Positions 42,041-51,960 of a DNA stretch of 64,000 bases are shown piece after piece. Position 1 is the stretch's first letter; each line of letters starts with the position of its first letter. The notes below the pieces were generated by a model. The model did no database searches and was not told the DNA's origin. It saw only the letters and a program-made list of their open reading frames with translations. Source of the stretch: Sclerotiophoma versabilis (taxonomy: Eukaryota; Ascomycota; Dothideomycetes; Pleosporales; Didymellaceae); contig JAAROD010000095.1 in NCBI GenBank assembly GCA_012274445.1, forward strand, positions 992,001 through 1,056,000. Direction: 5' to 3'. Made by a program: the position numbers and the translations under genes.

Positions 42041-42618
42041 ACTCCCTAGCTAAGCTGAGCAAGGAGACAGACAAGTACGTGAATGAACCATGTGCACGAA
42101 GTAAAGACTCGCAACACCCTCCAAGCTCCATACCCGCGAATCGTGCTTTGTGGTCTTCTTTATCTAGACAACGAGCCTGGAAGTCTTCGCTGTGACTCAA
42201 GTGATCGCGAATCATAGTCAATTCGACATACAGCGTTTTGTCGAATCCAGCAATGCGTCGAAGAGCTGCTAGACTAACAATGCCTATACACACGCCTGGC
42301 TTGTCCAAATCGTAGGCAAAGCATGTTCAGAAGTGGCCACACATTCGATCGTTTATCTATCAGTATGTGATGAAAGTGAGCCGAAGGAACATGTAATCAA
42401 ATGGAAAGCTGGGTATTAGCCCACACATGCGGATTCCTGGATGAAGTAGCAGATGTGGTGTGACACAAGAATGAACAAGAATTGGTTCGGCTACGTCTTG
42501 AAAGATCAGCTCGAGGAAGTAAACGGTCTTAAAGTCTGTGAAGTGGTATCTTATGTCATCTGCTACCGTCGTCGGTCTGTCAAGAATTACGTATCGCTTT
42601 TGGTGCAGCAGGTGTACT
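42041..42618. other. Intergenic, tail-to-tail
   Basis: 3' flanks of the amidohydrolase and Ies2 genes. No feature recognised. Confidence 0.45.
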
Positions 42619-43843
42619 TTATGCAACCTCCTCTACCATCTTGCCGCTCCATGGCGTCTTGCTCGCCCGCTCGGTCTTGCCAGTGAATATAGCGCCTACA
42701 GGGGCCTGCAGCCACTCGTCTGGAATGGCGAGTTGTGAGCCTTTTGCATTCTGGATATATCGCACGAATAGCGGATTAGGACGCTCTGGCTCAGGCTCTA
42801 TTTCTTGTCCGGACTCGTCGAAGTCAGCGGCGGCGCTCTTGCGGCCGCGTTTTGGAGGCTGCTTCTTTAGGAGACGGTTGATTGTGTCGAGCTGTAGTGT
42901 GTTAGCGAACAAGAGTAAAACCCAAGAACATGAAGCATACCTTCTCCTCCTCGTTCCTCTTCTCGCTCAGGTTCTTCCTTCGTCGTGCCATCTCTGCCCT
43001 TCTCATGGCGTGCTCTTCAGCTGTGAGGTGTTTCTTCTTCTGCGCCTCATTGCTGAGCGCGAGCAGACTGCCGTCCTCCTCCTGCTCCAGTACAGCACGT
43101 TGTCGCCGTGTCAATTTGCTCATGTCAGGTGTCTGGTCGCGGCTCATGTCCTCGTCGCTATCCATGTCCACATCGCCTTCTGGGCCAGCAAGTTCGTCGT
43201 CATCTTCCCCCTCTGCGTCGTCGTCGTCGCCCTCTGCGTCTTCCATGTCGTCAAGATCAGAATCTGGATCGCTGAGCTCTTCGTCGTCGTCCGACATGGC
43301 CATCTCCTTTGCCTCGACAGTGTCCTGTGCTTTTGTGACGCTGATCTTTGGCTTCGAGGCCACCGGTATGGCTTTGCTTGCGGGCACAACAACAGGCTCT
43401 TCGTCGTCTTCGTCGCCCTCAGCGTCCATATCGTCCTCCTCGCTCCCTTCAGCATCGACGTCGTCGTCCTCTTCTTCATCATCAACGTCCATGGCATCAA
43501 CCTCATCGGCCTCGTCCTCGTTGTCATCTTCCTCCTCGTCCTCGTCGCTGTCCACCTCGCGCACGACTCTGCGGCTGCGCGAGACACGCTTACCGGAGAC
43601 GATATTGGTGCGGCTGAGGTTGCCTTTGCTAGTGATAGGCACGCCCGTGGCCTGCCGCAGCTTGCTGGGGGACGATTTAACGGTCAGTGAGAGGGACTGC
43701 CGTGTCTCTTCGGGCGAGGAGCGCTGGATTGTGGCCGAAGGCGCATCGTTGCGGCCGGCGGTGCCGCGGCGCGGGCGTGTCGAGGAGGCAGTAGGGGCAC
43801 TGGGAGGGGCGTTAGGAGCTGCGCGGGTGCGGAGGCGGGGCAT
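42619..43843 (-). CDS. ies2: INO80 complex subunit Ies2 (PAPA-1 domain)
   Basis: Exons 43843-42941 and 42891-42619 (49-nt intron, donor GTATGC) give 391 residues. The basic, Ser/Pro-rich start is followed by about 170 residues dominated by Asp and Glu. The PAPA-1-like region comes next (TRRQRAVLEQEEDGSLLALS, then AMRRAEMARRRKNLSEKRNE, continuing EEEKLDTINRLLKKQ across the splice). The C-terminus has PNPLFVRYIQN and LAIPDEWL, typical of Ies2/INO80B. Ies2 activates the Ino80 ATPase in nucleosome sliding and H2A.Z handling. Confidence 0.88.
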
Positions 43844-43904
43844 GGTGGGTGTGAAGGAGAGGTAATGGCAAGGTCAAAGTGGACACATTATAGCAAATAT
43901 GGCG

Positions 43905-44193
43905 TCAGATAGCGAGCTCCTCCTCTGGATGCGCAGGGATCCACGACGCGGGTGGCACAGGGCGGTGGTGAGCGGTCATGGCATTGGCTTGTCGCGGAGC
44001 TTCCTGCAGCTGACTGTTTGCTCGCATCCACATTCGCCGCCTTGTGTCTCGCTACATGGCCCGTGGCGCAAAGGCTTTGGAAGGTGCTAGGCATGTCAGC
44101 CACATACCTGTTGTTGTTCCACCCGTTGTTATCCTCCGAGTCCTCGTCCTCGGTGCTGAGCCGCCGTAAGCGCTTGGCTGCCCGGTCTGCCAT
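43905..44193 (-). CDS. Tiny spliced gene, 64 residues
   Basis: Exon 44193-44108 ends at a strong donor (GTATGT). Joining it to an acceptor CAG at 44014-44016 gives a second exon 44013-43905 in phase. The product starts MADRAAKRLRRLSTEDED, continues NNGWNNNSQLQEAPRQAN and ends SWIPAHPEEELAI before TGA. A basic start, an acidic middle and a short Pro-rich end make it look like a small nuclear or adaptor protein. Unspliced, the frame runs into unrelated composition, which favours the spliced model. An alternative ATG at 44217 adds eight residues. Family not recognised; transcript evidence would decide. Confidence 0.4.
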
Positions 44194-44589
44194 AGCGGAA
44201 GGATGCGCGACGGTCAAAATAAGCAGGTGAATGTGTCAGAAGATGCGAGTGACGTCGTTGGCCTTCAAAGCGCGTTGTTGCGATGTCTGAAGCTCCGGTC
44301 GTCTTCCCCAGAATTTCGAAAGAGGGAAGGCGCGTCCGTGCCTCGGCGGCGTGTCTCCAGTCCAGACATCGACTCCTTCCTGCACACCAACGTCGAACAC
44401 ATCACGTGAGTACCCATATGGCAACACTTGTTGGATGGCCCATCTGTAGACTGCTGACGCTGAAGGGCTATTTGATTGTCAGCGTGATAATTCAACCGAC
44501 TCTGTACGCTTGCATTTACACTGGATATCGCGCAACTCAGATATATCGTTCTTGCATTTCGTGCACAACTCAAAGGTGATACATACATT

Positions 44590-45714
44590 ATACTCACTTC
44601 TCGACACCATGGCAGCTCCAAATCGAATCATGCATCCGGCGACTCACCCGTGCTCGCCATCAGTCCAGTGCGATCGTAGAATGCTCGCATATCCTTGTCC
44701 TTCAAAACATCACAAGCCTGGTTGATCTACGCCATATTCTCAGTCGCTGCCTTCTTTACAGCCGGTCCACCCTTCACGCGATCAAGAAGGTTCTTGATAC
44801 ATAGCTTGCGGTGCGCTTGCTTGATCTCTGCTACGGTCGTCGACTTTGACACGCCTAGTAGCACGTAAAGATCTTGGCTGGGCTTGACGCCAGAGGGTTC
44901 CATCGGCGGCTGATCCTCACGACCATGCCAGCCCGAACGGTCACCGTAGCCGTTGTAGTTATCAGAAAAGGAACCGCCTGAGTGGCGCTCTTCGGTGTGG
45001 TAGCCACGACGGGAACGGAAGTTGTCTTCAGATACTTCAGTGAAGTACTCGTCGTACTCTGGCCCTTCCCAGCCAGGTGGGCAGGGCATACCAGCATGGG
45101 GACCGCGCGAGGAACGGGAATGACGAGCGTATTCCTCGTTGTCGTCGCCGAGACCATCGCGCATATTATTGAAGCTATCGAAGCCCAAGTGTCGAGACAA
45201 TGGTCCAATCCTGCGGTCCTTGTTGCGATTGTACCACTTCTTGGCCTCCCGACGCGCTTCGTTGGGGTCGGCACTTCTAACCATCCAGTCTTCATAGATC
45301 GCTTGCACAATGTCCCGGAGCTGCTCCACGGTGTAGACCCGGGAAGTTCCATAGCGCTCCTTACAACCATCATCCGCCAGACTGCGTCTTGCACGGGGGC
45401 CCCTCAGTGTAGCAGCGTAGAGTTATATGTGCAGGCTCTTCTGCGTGACGTCGGGACGCACTATGTGTATATCGCCGTAAAGGTCTGAATGGAGTCTCTT
45501 CGGCAAAGCGCTGTGAATCTGCGCGATATGCGGCTTTACGGTTAGCACGTATGCCAGAGCCTAGGGGGTGGAAACCTGTCTTCTCGTAGACCGCCTTTAC
45601 TGCCTAATGGTAAGCCTTGCCCGTCGAGTAGCCATTGGCTACATGGTACTCCTCCGCGTATTTAAGCATGTATTCGCGCTGATCAATATCAGCAGAGCTG
45701 AGTCCGTAAGGCAT
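44590..45714 (-). pseudogene. RIP-damaged J-domain protein gene
   Basis: Reading leftward from an ATG at 45714: MPYGLSSADIDQREYMLK, then KAYH followed by TAG where Gln fits, then AVKAVYEKTGFHPLGSGI and RADSQRFAEE. The frame changes near 45400. RYGTSRVYTVEQLRDIVQAI follows, then a J domain (QDLYVLLGVSKSTTVAEIKQ, AHRKL). The HPD tripeptide essential for Hsp70 stimulation is replaced (KNLLDRVKGG). A TAG at 44727-44729 again stands where Gln fits, before INQACDVLKDKDMRAFYDRT. Two CAG-to-TAG changes are CpA-to-TpA, the RIP signature. A functional parent copy presumably exists or existed elsewhere in the genome. Confidence 0.75.
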
Positions 45715-46743
45715 GGTGTTGGTTGTTTTTTCTGTGATTACTGTAGAGAGAGTCGTAAGATGCTGAAACCGCAGGGTGAATTCAAAGTCCATATGTTCGC
45801 TCAAGCGTGCCCTTGAGTTGAGCAGTTCGAATGCGATGGTCACCACTCGAGGGAGTTTAAGGTAGAATATGACTATCAAAGGCACCCTGGTAAAAGATCT
45901 CCTCTTGCGCTCACAGTGCCAAACAAGTGTGGCCGGACGGTGTGACTGCATGCCAGGCGCTGTATCGCCCTCGCCGAAGCAAGCCCCAACACAATATCAA
46001 TCAATGCGCCACTGTTGGAAGGCTCGGTGAGAGCGAACCAAACAAAGGACGTTTTTCTAATGACAAGCGATCTTGTCATCATACCGGCTTGGTATTCCCT
46101 TGCTCATCCCTTTGTCTTCCAGGCTTGTTGCAGTCACGTGATACACTCACTCAGCGTCCTGGCTCAGATGTTCTCGCCTTCGTCAACTTGAGGCCGAACA
46201 GTCATCAAGCTTTACGGACAGGCCGTCTCTCAGGGAGGTGAAAATTTCCGACATGCGGGGTTACTTTGGGTTTAGGGTTTACCTGAGGGTTATATGCCAA
46301 CATGCCACGCACAAGATGCTCTGTATGTGAGTCCCTGGTCATGCCGACTGAGCCAAATCAAACCCTTTTGAACCCAAGTTCGAAACCTCTATAGGTTCTT
46401 GAGATGAGATACTTTCCAGTATGGCTCAATACCATATACAACACACTGCAAACATCTCAAATGACTTCGAAATGCGGCGACTGTACAACCACACCTCAGC
46501 CGCCCCAACAGTTTCCGAAACGCCGAAGTTGCCGCGGGGCCGATCGGCTCCTATGTCACTCATTGAATATGCTCGGTTTGACTGGATGATCGAGCATGGC
46601 CGTTCAGGCGGCGAGGGTAGGGAGGTTGATGGAAGCATCTCACCTCCAGTTCATCAAGTTCACGTTCGAACACCGGAAGGACGTCAGCCATTACCTATTG
46701 CCGACGATGCGACATCGATTTCCTCAGGTCCCACTCTTCTACG
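45715..46743. other. Intergenic, possible upstream exon
   Basis: Mostly unrecognised. From 46421 a frame of about 100 codons (MAQYHIQHTANISNDFEMRR and onward, through LPRGRSAPMSLIEYARFDW) looks protein-like. It could be a 5' exon of the gene at 46744, through a 38-nt intron 46728-46765 that keeps phase, but that is very short for an intron. Confidence 0.35.
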
Positions 46744-48369
46744 ATGTCGCCTAGCCTGCACACAGTAAACGACAGTGCGATCTCCGCAGTTGGTGAAGAG
46801 CCACCATCCGTGCTAAGGCGGCTGAGGTCAACAATCAGTACGGCTTCAATGACAACGCAGCCACGCCAAAGATCGAACGTGCATCCATCGGATTTTCGGA
46901 AGCGGCCAGAGATACCCGAAAAGCGCTTTATCGACAGCTTGGGTGTGGTCATTCCTGGTGTTTGCGATCGCGTTCAATGTGGGAATGAACGCGTGCATTT
47001 CGTTTTGGCTTTTCAATTATCAGACGCCATAGAGTATACGACTGCGTTGGCTGACCATGGTTTAACGTACTCTGATTATGTACGGCTGGTCGATGCAGTG
47101 CGGAGCCTCATGGCCGACCTATTGGTAGATTCCAGGCGGAGTCCAAGAGACGTGGCTGCAACCCTGAGCACCGAGAGCCAACGTGCCATGAAACATCCAA
47201 ATCGAGGCTGGCTGAGAGGTTTACCAAAAATGTTTGCTGCAAGGTCACAAAGGCCGTTCCAGCAGGCGCAACGCCACGCCGCCATTCTGAACCGACTTCT
47301 TGAAGAGATTAGCCAGAATCTGCAAGCGAGAGGGGTTGCTGTAGTAGTCAGCGTCAGCTCGTTCTCTATCTTCGCACCTGAGCAGATCTCGGAAGCGCAC
47401 ATCCAGATACTTCACGCACCACTAACACGTCCACGAAAGTCGACCAAAGATTATGCGAGAGCTGCAGAACGCTTGTCCTTCATTGACCCAGGCACTTTCG
47501 CAGAACCAAGTGAACAAGACTTTCCAGCGCCACAAAGCGATTTCAATGACGGCGTCGAACCCTTTTCGGTGACTGAACAAGGCAGTTCACGGCTGTGTTA
47601 TCATGGGTACAGCTTTCATTCGCAGGTCCAAGTTGGGCCGTGGTCTCTCTGGCCGAACGCGATACCTTCGAGCAAACGACGTACCATAGCCGAAAATGCT
47701 GAGCGGTATGGGATCGACCCGTACTTTCGAAGTTGGATGCGAGCCAACCTTGGTTCTCGTACCACGTGTAGCACGTACACTAAGTACATTGCCGAACAAG
47801 AGGACAGTTTTTTCGTGGACGGACGACTTGGATATGATGATAACCCTTCAAGCAGCGCACTGGCATGGATCACATCAAGAGCTGTGAACCAGTCAAGGTA
47901 CCGGCACAACCGCCGGCTTGAACTCCGTAAGAGTGTCGAACGTGGCTCTCGCCTGAGGCTTTTACGATTCAGTGGCTGTACTCCTTTACACCCACCTCAT
48001 AATCCAGAGATGGATGAGCTGGGCCTTTCAAAAGACGTCTACGAGGCTCTTGTCGCTCGCATCGATCAGATTTTCTTGGGATGCGAGACGTTCATTCGAT
48101 CTCCATACACGCGGCTATCTTCTGTGTTGAACAAGTTTCGCAACCGTAAAAGCGACGGTGTGCTCTCGAGGCTCTGCGACTATATCCGTGAACTAAATGC
48201 TGCGCAACGGCGTATCATCTGGACACTAGAGACGATTCCTGGCATATATGACAAACAACCAGACTGGGAAGTCAGTGCGTGGAACGGCGAAGACCCGCTT
48301 GAACTTTTGGTTGAGCTCGAGAGATGGGGCCTCGTAAAAAAGTGGTTAAATGTCGATGAGGAGAATTGA
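46744..48369 (+). CDS. Orphan protein, unknown function
   Basis: 541 residues from the ATG at 46744. Features: a Ser/Thr-rich start, an ordered block at about 60-180 (VHFVLAFQLSDAIEYTTAL, GLTYSDYVRLVDAVRSLMAD, FQQAQRHAAILNRLLEEISQ), a central linker, and a second ordered block (GPWSLWPNAIPSSKRRTIAE, GIDPYFRSWMRANLG, and near the end ELNAAQRRIIWTLETIPGIY). No signal peptide or membrane span. I do not recognise the family; it is probably restricted to Dothideomycetes. The start could lie further upstream through a doubtful short intron. Confidence 0.6.
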   Translation: MSPSLHTVNDSAISAVGEEPPSVLRRLRSTISTASMTTQPRQRSNVHPSDFRKRPEIPEKRFIDSLGVVIPGVCDRVQCGNERVHFVLAFQLSDAIEYTTALADHGLTYSDYVRLVDAVRSLMADLLVDSRRSPRDVAATLSTESQRAMKHPNRGWLRGLPKMFAARSQRPFQQAQRHAAILNRLLEEISQNLQARGVAVVVSVSSFSIFAPEQISEAHIQILHAPLTRPRKSTKDYARAAERLSFIDPGTFAEPSEQDFPAPQSDFNDGVEPFSVTEQGSSRLCYHGYSFHSQVQVGPWSLWPNAIPSSKRRTIAENAERYGIDPYFRSWMRANLGSRTTCSTYTKYIAEQEDSFFVDGRLGYDDNPSSSALAWITSRAVNQSRYRHNRRLELRKSVERGSRLRLLRFSGCTPLHPPHNPEMDELGLSKDVYEALVARIDQIFLGCETFIRSPYTRLSSVLNKFRNRKSDGVLSRLCDYIRELNAAQRRIIWTLETIPGIYDKQPDWEVSAWNGEDPLELLVELERWGLVKKWLNVDEEN

Positions 48370-49303
48370 GCGGTGGCTCCGACCAGGTGTCTCAATGGTC
48401 AAAGGCGATTTGAGCGCGGCAGTCAGAATTGTAAATTGCAGTTTCCATAACAATGTTGTCTCTCAGTGTTGCGGAATCCAGCGTCGATATTTAATAATAT
48501 TATGAAAGTCTGCCTAATAATCAGAAATTGCACAGCTGGTAGCCAATAGCCATATATTGGGTAATCCAGTCGAAGCTGAGAAAGCGCGGGAAATGGATCG
48601 CGACAGGGCATCATCGCAGGGAAAGGTGTCTGCAATGACCGCAGGAACTAGGTGTTCTGTTGACGACCGCAGTGGCTTGACGTGCAATACCTGCTTAGGC
48701 TGGATAACGTGTGAATGATAATCATCAATGCTGACACAGCAAGCGGCTTCCCGCCGCGTGGCACGGACCAACTCTCCCCGCCACCAGGGTGCAACTTCTG
48801 ATCACCAACCAACATTTTCTACTTGTCAAACGAGAGACGCGTCGCGGCTGCTCTCCGCGATGCTGACAACGATAAACCACCAGAGCAGGGCTGCGCCGTA
48901 CCTCAACTGGTACGACGATGGCGCGATAGGTGGTGTGCTCTGCGCAATTTGTCCGACATGCCCACGGACCCTGACTTCGTGAGGGGCTCGGCCTTACTGT
49001 TTGCGTGAAAGCAAGACGTTACTGCTGTATGATTTGCCGGTGCGTGCCCGTATTCGATACCAGTCCCAAGCTGTAGAAAAACCATTGTTGGTGCAATTGT
49101 AAGCCAAGTCGACATCATGCGGTGATGAGATAATAAAGCGGAATATAGAGCTGTCGGTACCGGTATGTCGTGCTTCAGAGTTTCAAGATACATATAAGGA
49201 TGAACATGGTCAGCTTCAAGGAACATCTACACGTCCATCCCAACTGAACAGTCGACCAATTGACCAATTTTCAATCATCATACATACATCACATCATCAG
49301 AAA
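48370..49303. other. Intergenic between two forward genes
   Basis: About 930 bp. The right end, with repeated catacat/catca motifs directly before the ATG at 49304, is the leader of the NmrA-like gene. Nothing else recognised. Confidence 0.4.
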
Positions 49304-50206
49304 ATGTCTATCAAGAACGTCATCATCATCGGTGCTGGAGGCAACCTAGGCCCTTCCGTCCTGAGGGCTTTCCTCAGCTCTTCCTTCAACACTAGTGTCC
49401 TCTCTCGTGAAGGCTCCAAATCCACATTTCCATCCGGTGTCAATGTCCTACGCGCCAACTACGACTCGATCGACAGTCTCAAGCACGCCTTCCAAGGGCA
49501 GGATGCCGTTATTTCCCTTGTAGGGGGCGGTGCTCTTGGAGACCAGGATAAACTGATCGACGCCGCAATCGCAGCAGGCGTAAAGCGTTTTCTCCCTTCA
49601 GAGTTCGGGAGCGACACACCCAACCCCAAGACACGAGCTGTTGTTCCAGTCTTTGAGGCAAAGTTTGGCACAGTGAACTACCTCAAGAGCAAGCAGGATG
49701 CCATCAGCTGGACGAGCGTGATTACTGGGCCTTTCTTCGACTGGGGTCTGAAGGTCGGCTTCCTCGGCTTCAACGCCCAGAACAAAACAGCGACCATTGT
49801 CGACAGCGGCAATGCTACATTCTCTACTACCAACCTCGGAAACATCGGCGAGGTTGTTGTTAGGGCTCTGGAGAATGCTGAAGCTACCAAGAACCAGTAT
49901 GTCTACGTCAGCGGTTTCCAGACTTCCCAGAACGAGATCCTGGCTGCGACAGAGAAGATCACAGGGGAGAAATGGACAGTCAACAGGGTCAGTGCGAAGG
50001 ACCATATTGCAAGGGGCAATGAGCTGCTGCAGAAAGGCGACTTCTCCGGACTGGGGCCGCTTATCCAGGCAATCACATTTGGCGATGAACAGCTAGGTGA
50101 CCTGAAGCCGTCTGGATTATGGAACGACAAGTTGGGCCTAAAGCTAGAGAGCTTTGAGCACAGTATCAAAGCCGGGCTTTCGGGCAAGCTGTTGCACGAG
50201 GTCTAG
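49304..50206 (+). CDS. NmrA-like / isoflavone-reductase-like NAD(P)-binding protein
   Basis: A single-exon protein of 300 residues. The N-terminal Rossmann motif IIIGAGGNLGPSVLRAF (G-x-x-G-x-x-G) binds NADP(H). LVGGGALGDQDKLIDAAIAA, GVKRFLPSEFGSD and SVITGPFFDWGL are hallmarks of the atypical short-chain reductases of the NmrA/PCBER type. These either reduce aromatic compounds or act as redox sensors, as NmrA does for the nitrogen regulator AreA. The Lys of the reductase-type active site cannot be assigned with certainty. No localisation signal. Confidence 0.85.
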   Translation: MSIKNVIIIGAGGNLGPSVLRAFLSSSFNTSVLSREGSKSTFPSGVNVLRANYDSIDSLKHAFQGQDAVISLVGGGALGDQDKLIDAAIAAGVKRFLPSEFGSDTPNPKTRAVVPVFEAKFGTVNYLKSKQDAISWTSVITGPFFDWGLKVGFLGFNAQNKTATIVDSGNATFSTTNLGNIGEVVVRALENAEATKNQYVYVSGFQTSQNEILAATEKITGEKWTVNRVSAKDHIARGNELLQKGDFSGLGPLIQAITFGDEQLGDLKPSGLWNDKLGLKLESFEHSIKAGLSGKLLHEV

Positions 50207-50345
50207 ACAAAGTAATGCTAATAAATATCTGACTGAACTCTTTCACTATTGCGGTGTTTCAGATATAAGTGTGGTTTATAATTGTTCCTTGTTTGCCTCT
50301 CTGTACCGAACTGGCCAGTCTATTCCCCTCCAAGTAATTCATCTT

Positions 50346-51545
50346 TCACTTCAAGAACGTGTTCACGGGCAGACGGTATACGTCAATGGTCCAGTACGGT
50401 CTCCTTGTGCCTTCCCACTCCTTGCTTCCGTGCAGACCTGCAGGCACCTTGATGTCCTCCCAAGTAGTATCGAAGCCAGCTTCGTACAGATCGATCTCAG
50501 ACACTTTGGTGTAGACGTCGTAGCAGATTTGTCGGTCAGCGCCGAGACCGTTGTACCATCCAAACTTGCCGTCCTTTGCAAGCAGCTGGATGACGTACTC
50601 AGCAAAGAACTCTTTGAGCGCGCTGTAGTCTTCCGCAAATGTGTCGTAGTAGATGGCATCTAGAACAACGCCCTGCTCGACGAGCTTGGGCAAAACGTCT
50701 TGCCAGCGACCCTCGTGGATGTGGACATTAGGCTTATCGTACCATCCGGTCTCCCTCAAGCGCTGGTGCACTTGAGGGTGAGCTTCGATGATGTGGTGTT
50801 CCGAGGGGTCATGCGTCAAGATTGCTGTGTCGACAATGCCCATTCCGTGACCGACGTTCATGGTTCGCAGACCCTTCTTGGGAATCAGAGTCTCAGCGTG
50901 TCGCTGCATGATCTCAGTCTCCCAGTCCATCATGACTGCGTTGTCACTCTCATCTAGCAGGATACCAGGCTTGTAGCGGAGTTGAGACCTGATGTATGCT
51001 TTGTTGTCCAGAGAAACGTCGTCAAGGACCTTCTGCTCGACAGCTTCTGTGACAGCTTGCGCTTCGTCTTCTGAGACCTTCTGCTTTTTGGCTGCGGGCT
51101 GCTCTTCTGTAACCTCCTCATCTTCGTCTTCTTCGACTTCAATCGCAGATGTTCCAAGACCCAGAGCCTGCATCTTGGCGAAGAGCAGCTCGGCACGAAC
51201 ACCAGCTTCGACCATCAAATCGTAGATCTTCTTCTGGCCAAGGCGAAGAGCAATGCATCCTGGTGTCTCGTCCTCCTTGTTCAAATCGTTCCAGATGGCT
51301 CCGTTCTCGAGCAAGATGTTGATTGTTTGAACCGCGTTCTCGTCCGCCTCTTTTCCATCCTCAGCTTTGCCACAGGATGCAATGGCAGCGTGAAGTGGCG
51401 AAGTTGCAACTGTTGCTGTGGGATCCTGGACGTTGGCTGAGCCTTCCTTGAGCGCGACCTTCAGAGCGGGAACATCATGACGCTCCGCTGCCGAGATGAT
51501 ACGCTTCGCGAGAAGAATCTCTTGTTCTGTTGTCTGTTCTGCCAT
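50346..51545 (-). CDS. rmt2: Arginine N5 (delta) methyltransferase Rmt2
   Basis: 399 residues, single exon. The N-terminal half has ankyrin-like repeats (TSPLHAAIASCG, TINILLENGAIWNDLNKEDE, GCIALRLGQKKIYDLMVEAG), an acidic linker, then the methyltransferase domain: VMMDWETEIMQRHAETL, SAM-binding GHGMGIVDTAIL near 231-242, HHIIEAHPQVHQRL, DAIYYDTFAEDYSALKEFF and KFGWYNGLGAD. Rmt2 methylates the delta nitrogen of arginine, in yeast on ribosomal protein L12. The frame is open 21 codons upstream, but the ATG at 51545 fits the family start. Confidence 0.95.
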   Translation of the reverse strand: MAEQTTEQEILLAKRIISAAERHDVPALKVALKEGSANVQDPTATVATSPLHAAIASCGKAEDGKEADENAVQTINILLENGAIWNDLNKEDETPGCIALRLGQKKIYDLMVEAGVRAELLFAKMQALGLGTSAIEVEEDEDEEVTEEQPAAKKQKVSEDEAQAVTEAVEQKVLDDVSLDNKAYIRSQLRYKPGILLDESDNAVMMDWETEIMQRHAETLIPKKGLRTMNVGHGMGIVDTAILTHDPSEHHIIEAHPQVHQRLRETGWYDKPNVHIHEGRWQDVLPKLVEQGVVLDAIYYDTFAEDYSALKEFFAEYVIQLLAKDGKFGWYNGLGADRQICYDVYTKVSEIDLYEAGFDTTWEDIKVPAGLHGSKEWEGTRRPYWTIDVYRLPVNTFLK

Positions 51546-51960
51546 TTTGATATGTTTTGCTTGGTTGCACTGGGTGATTTCTGGATTTTTTGCTGCTGTA
51601 TGGGTCACTTATCGATAGCCGAGGACTAGTGCGATTAGCACAATGTACCGTTACCCAGTCAGGTACCAACGTAAGAACCTTGGAAACATAGTGATATTGT
51701 TCTCCTTACTTCGGTGTTATTGTTAAGATGCCTTCATCATGTCTCACACTGCTTCCGCTGCTCAGTCGCCCTACTGCTTTACACCATAGCATCCCGCCGG
51801 ACTCAAGAAGGTAACACATACTTGAGTGACATGGATTGTTGTTGGAAAAGCTGCCTCATTGGTTCCTAAGCCTTGCATACGGATTGCATTTCCTTGTCGG
51901 TATATCCTGCGATAAGGCCCGATGCTCCTTTGCGATGGATGTACGCTCATCGGCCGCAGG
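51546..51960. promoter_or_regulatory. rmt2 upstream region
   Basis: 415 bp between rmt2 and the 3' end of the next reverse-strand gene. It carries the rmt2 promoter; no specific element seen. Confidence 0.4.

Noticed and set aside
42930..43865. Forward open frames of 311-349 codons rich in Ser or Val/Leu
   Set aside because: They mirror the Asp/Glu-rich coding strand of ies2; homopolymer-like composition is an artefact.
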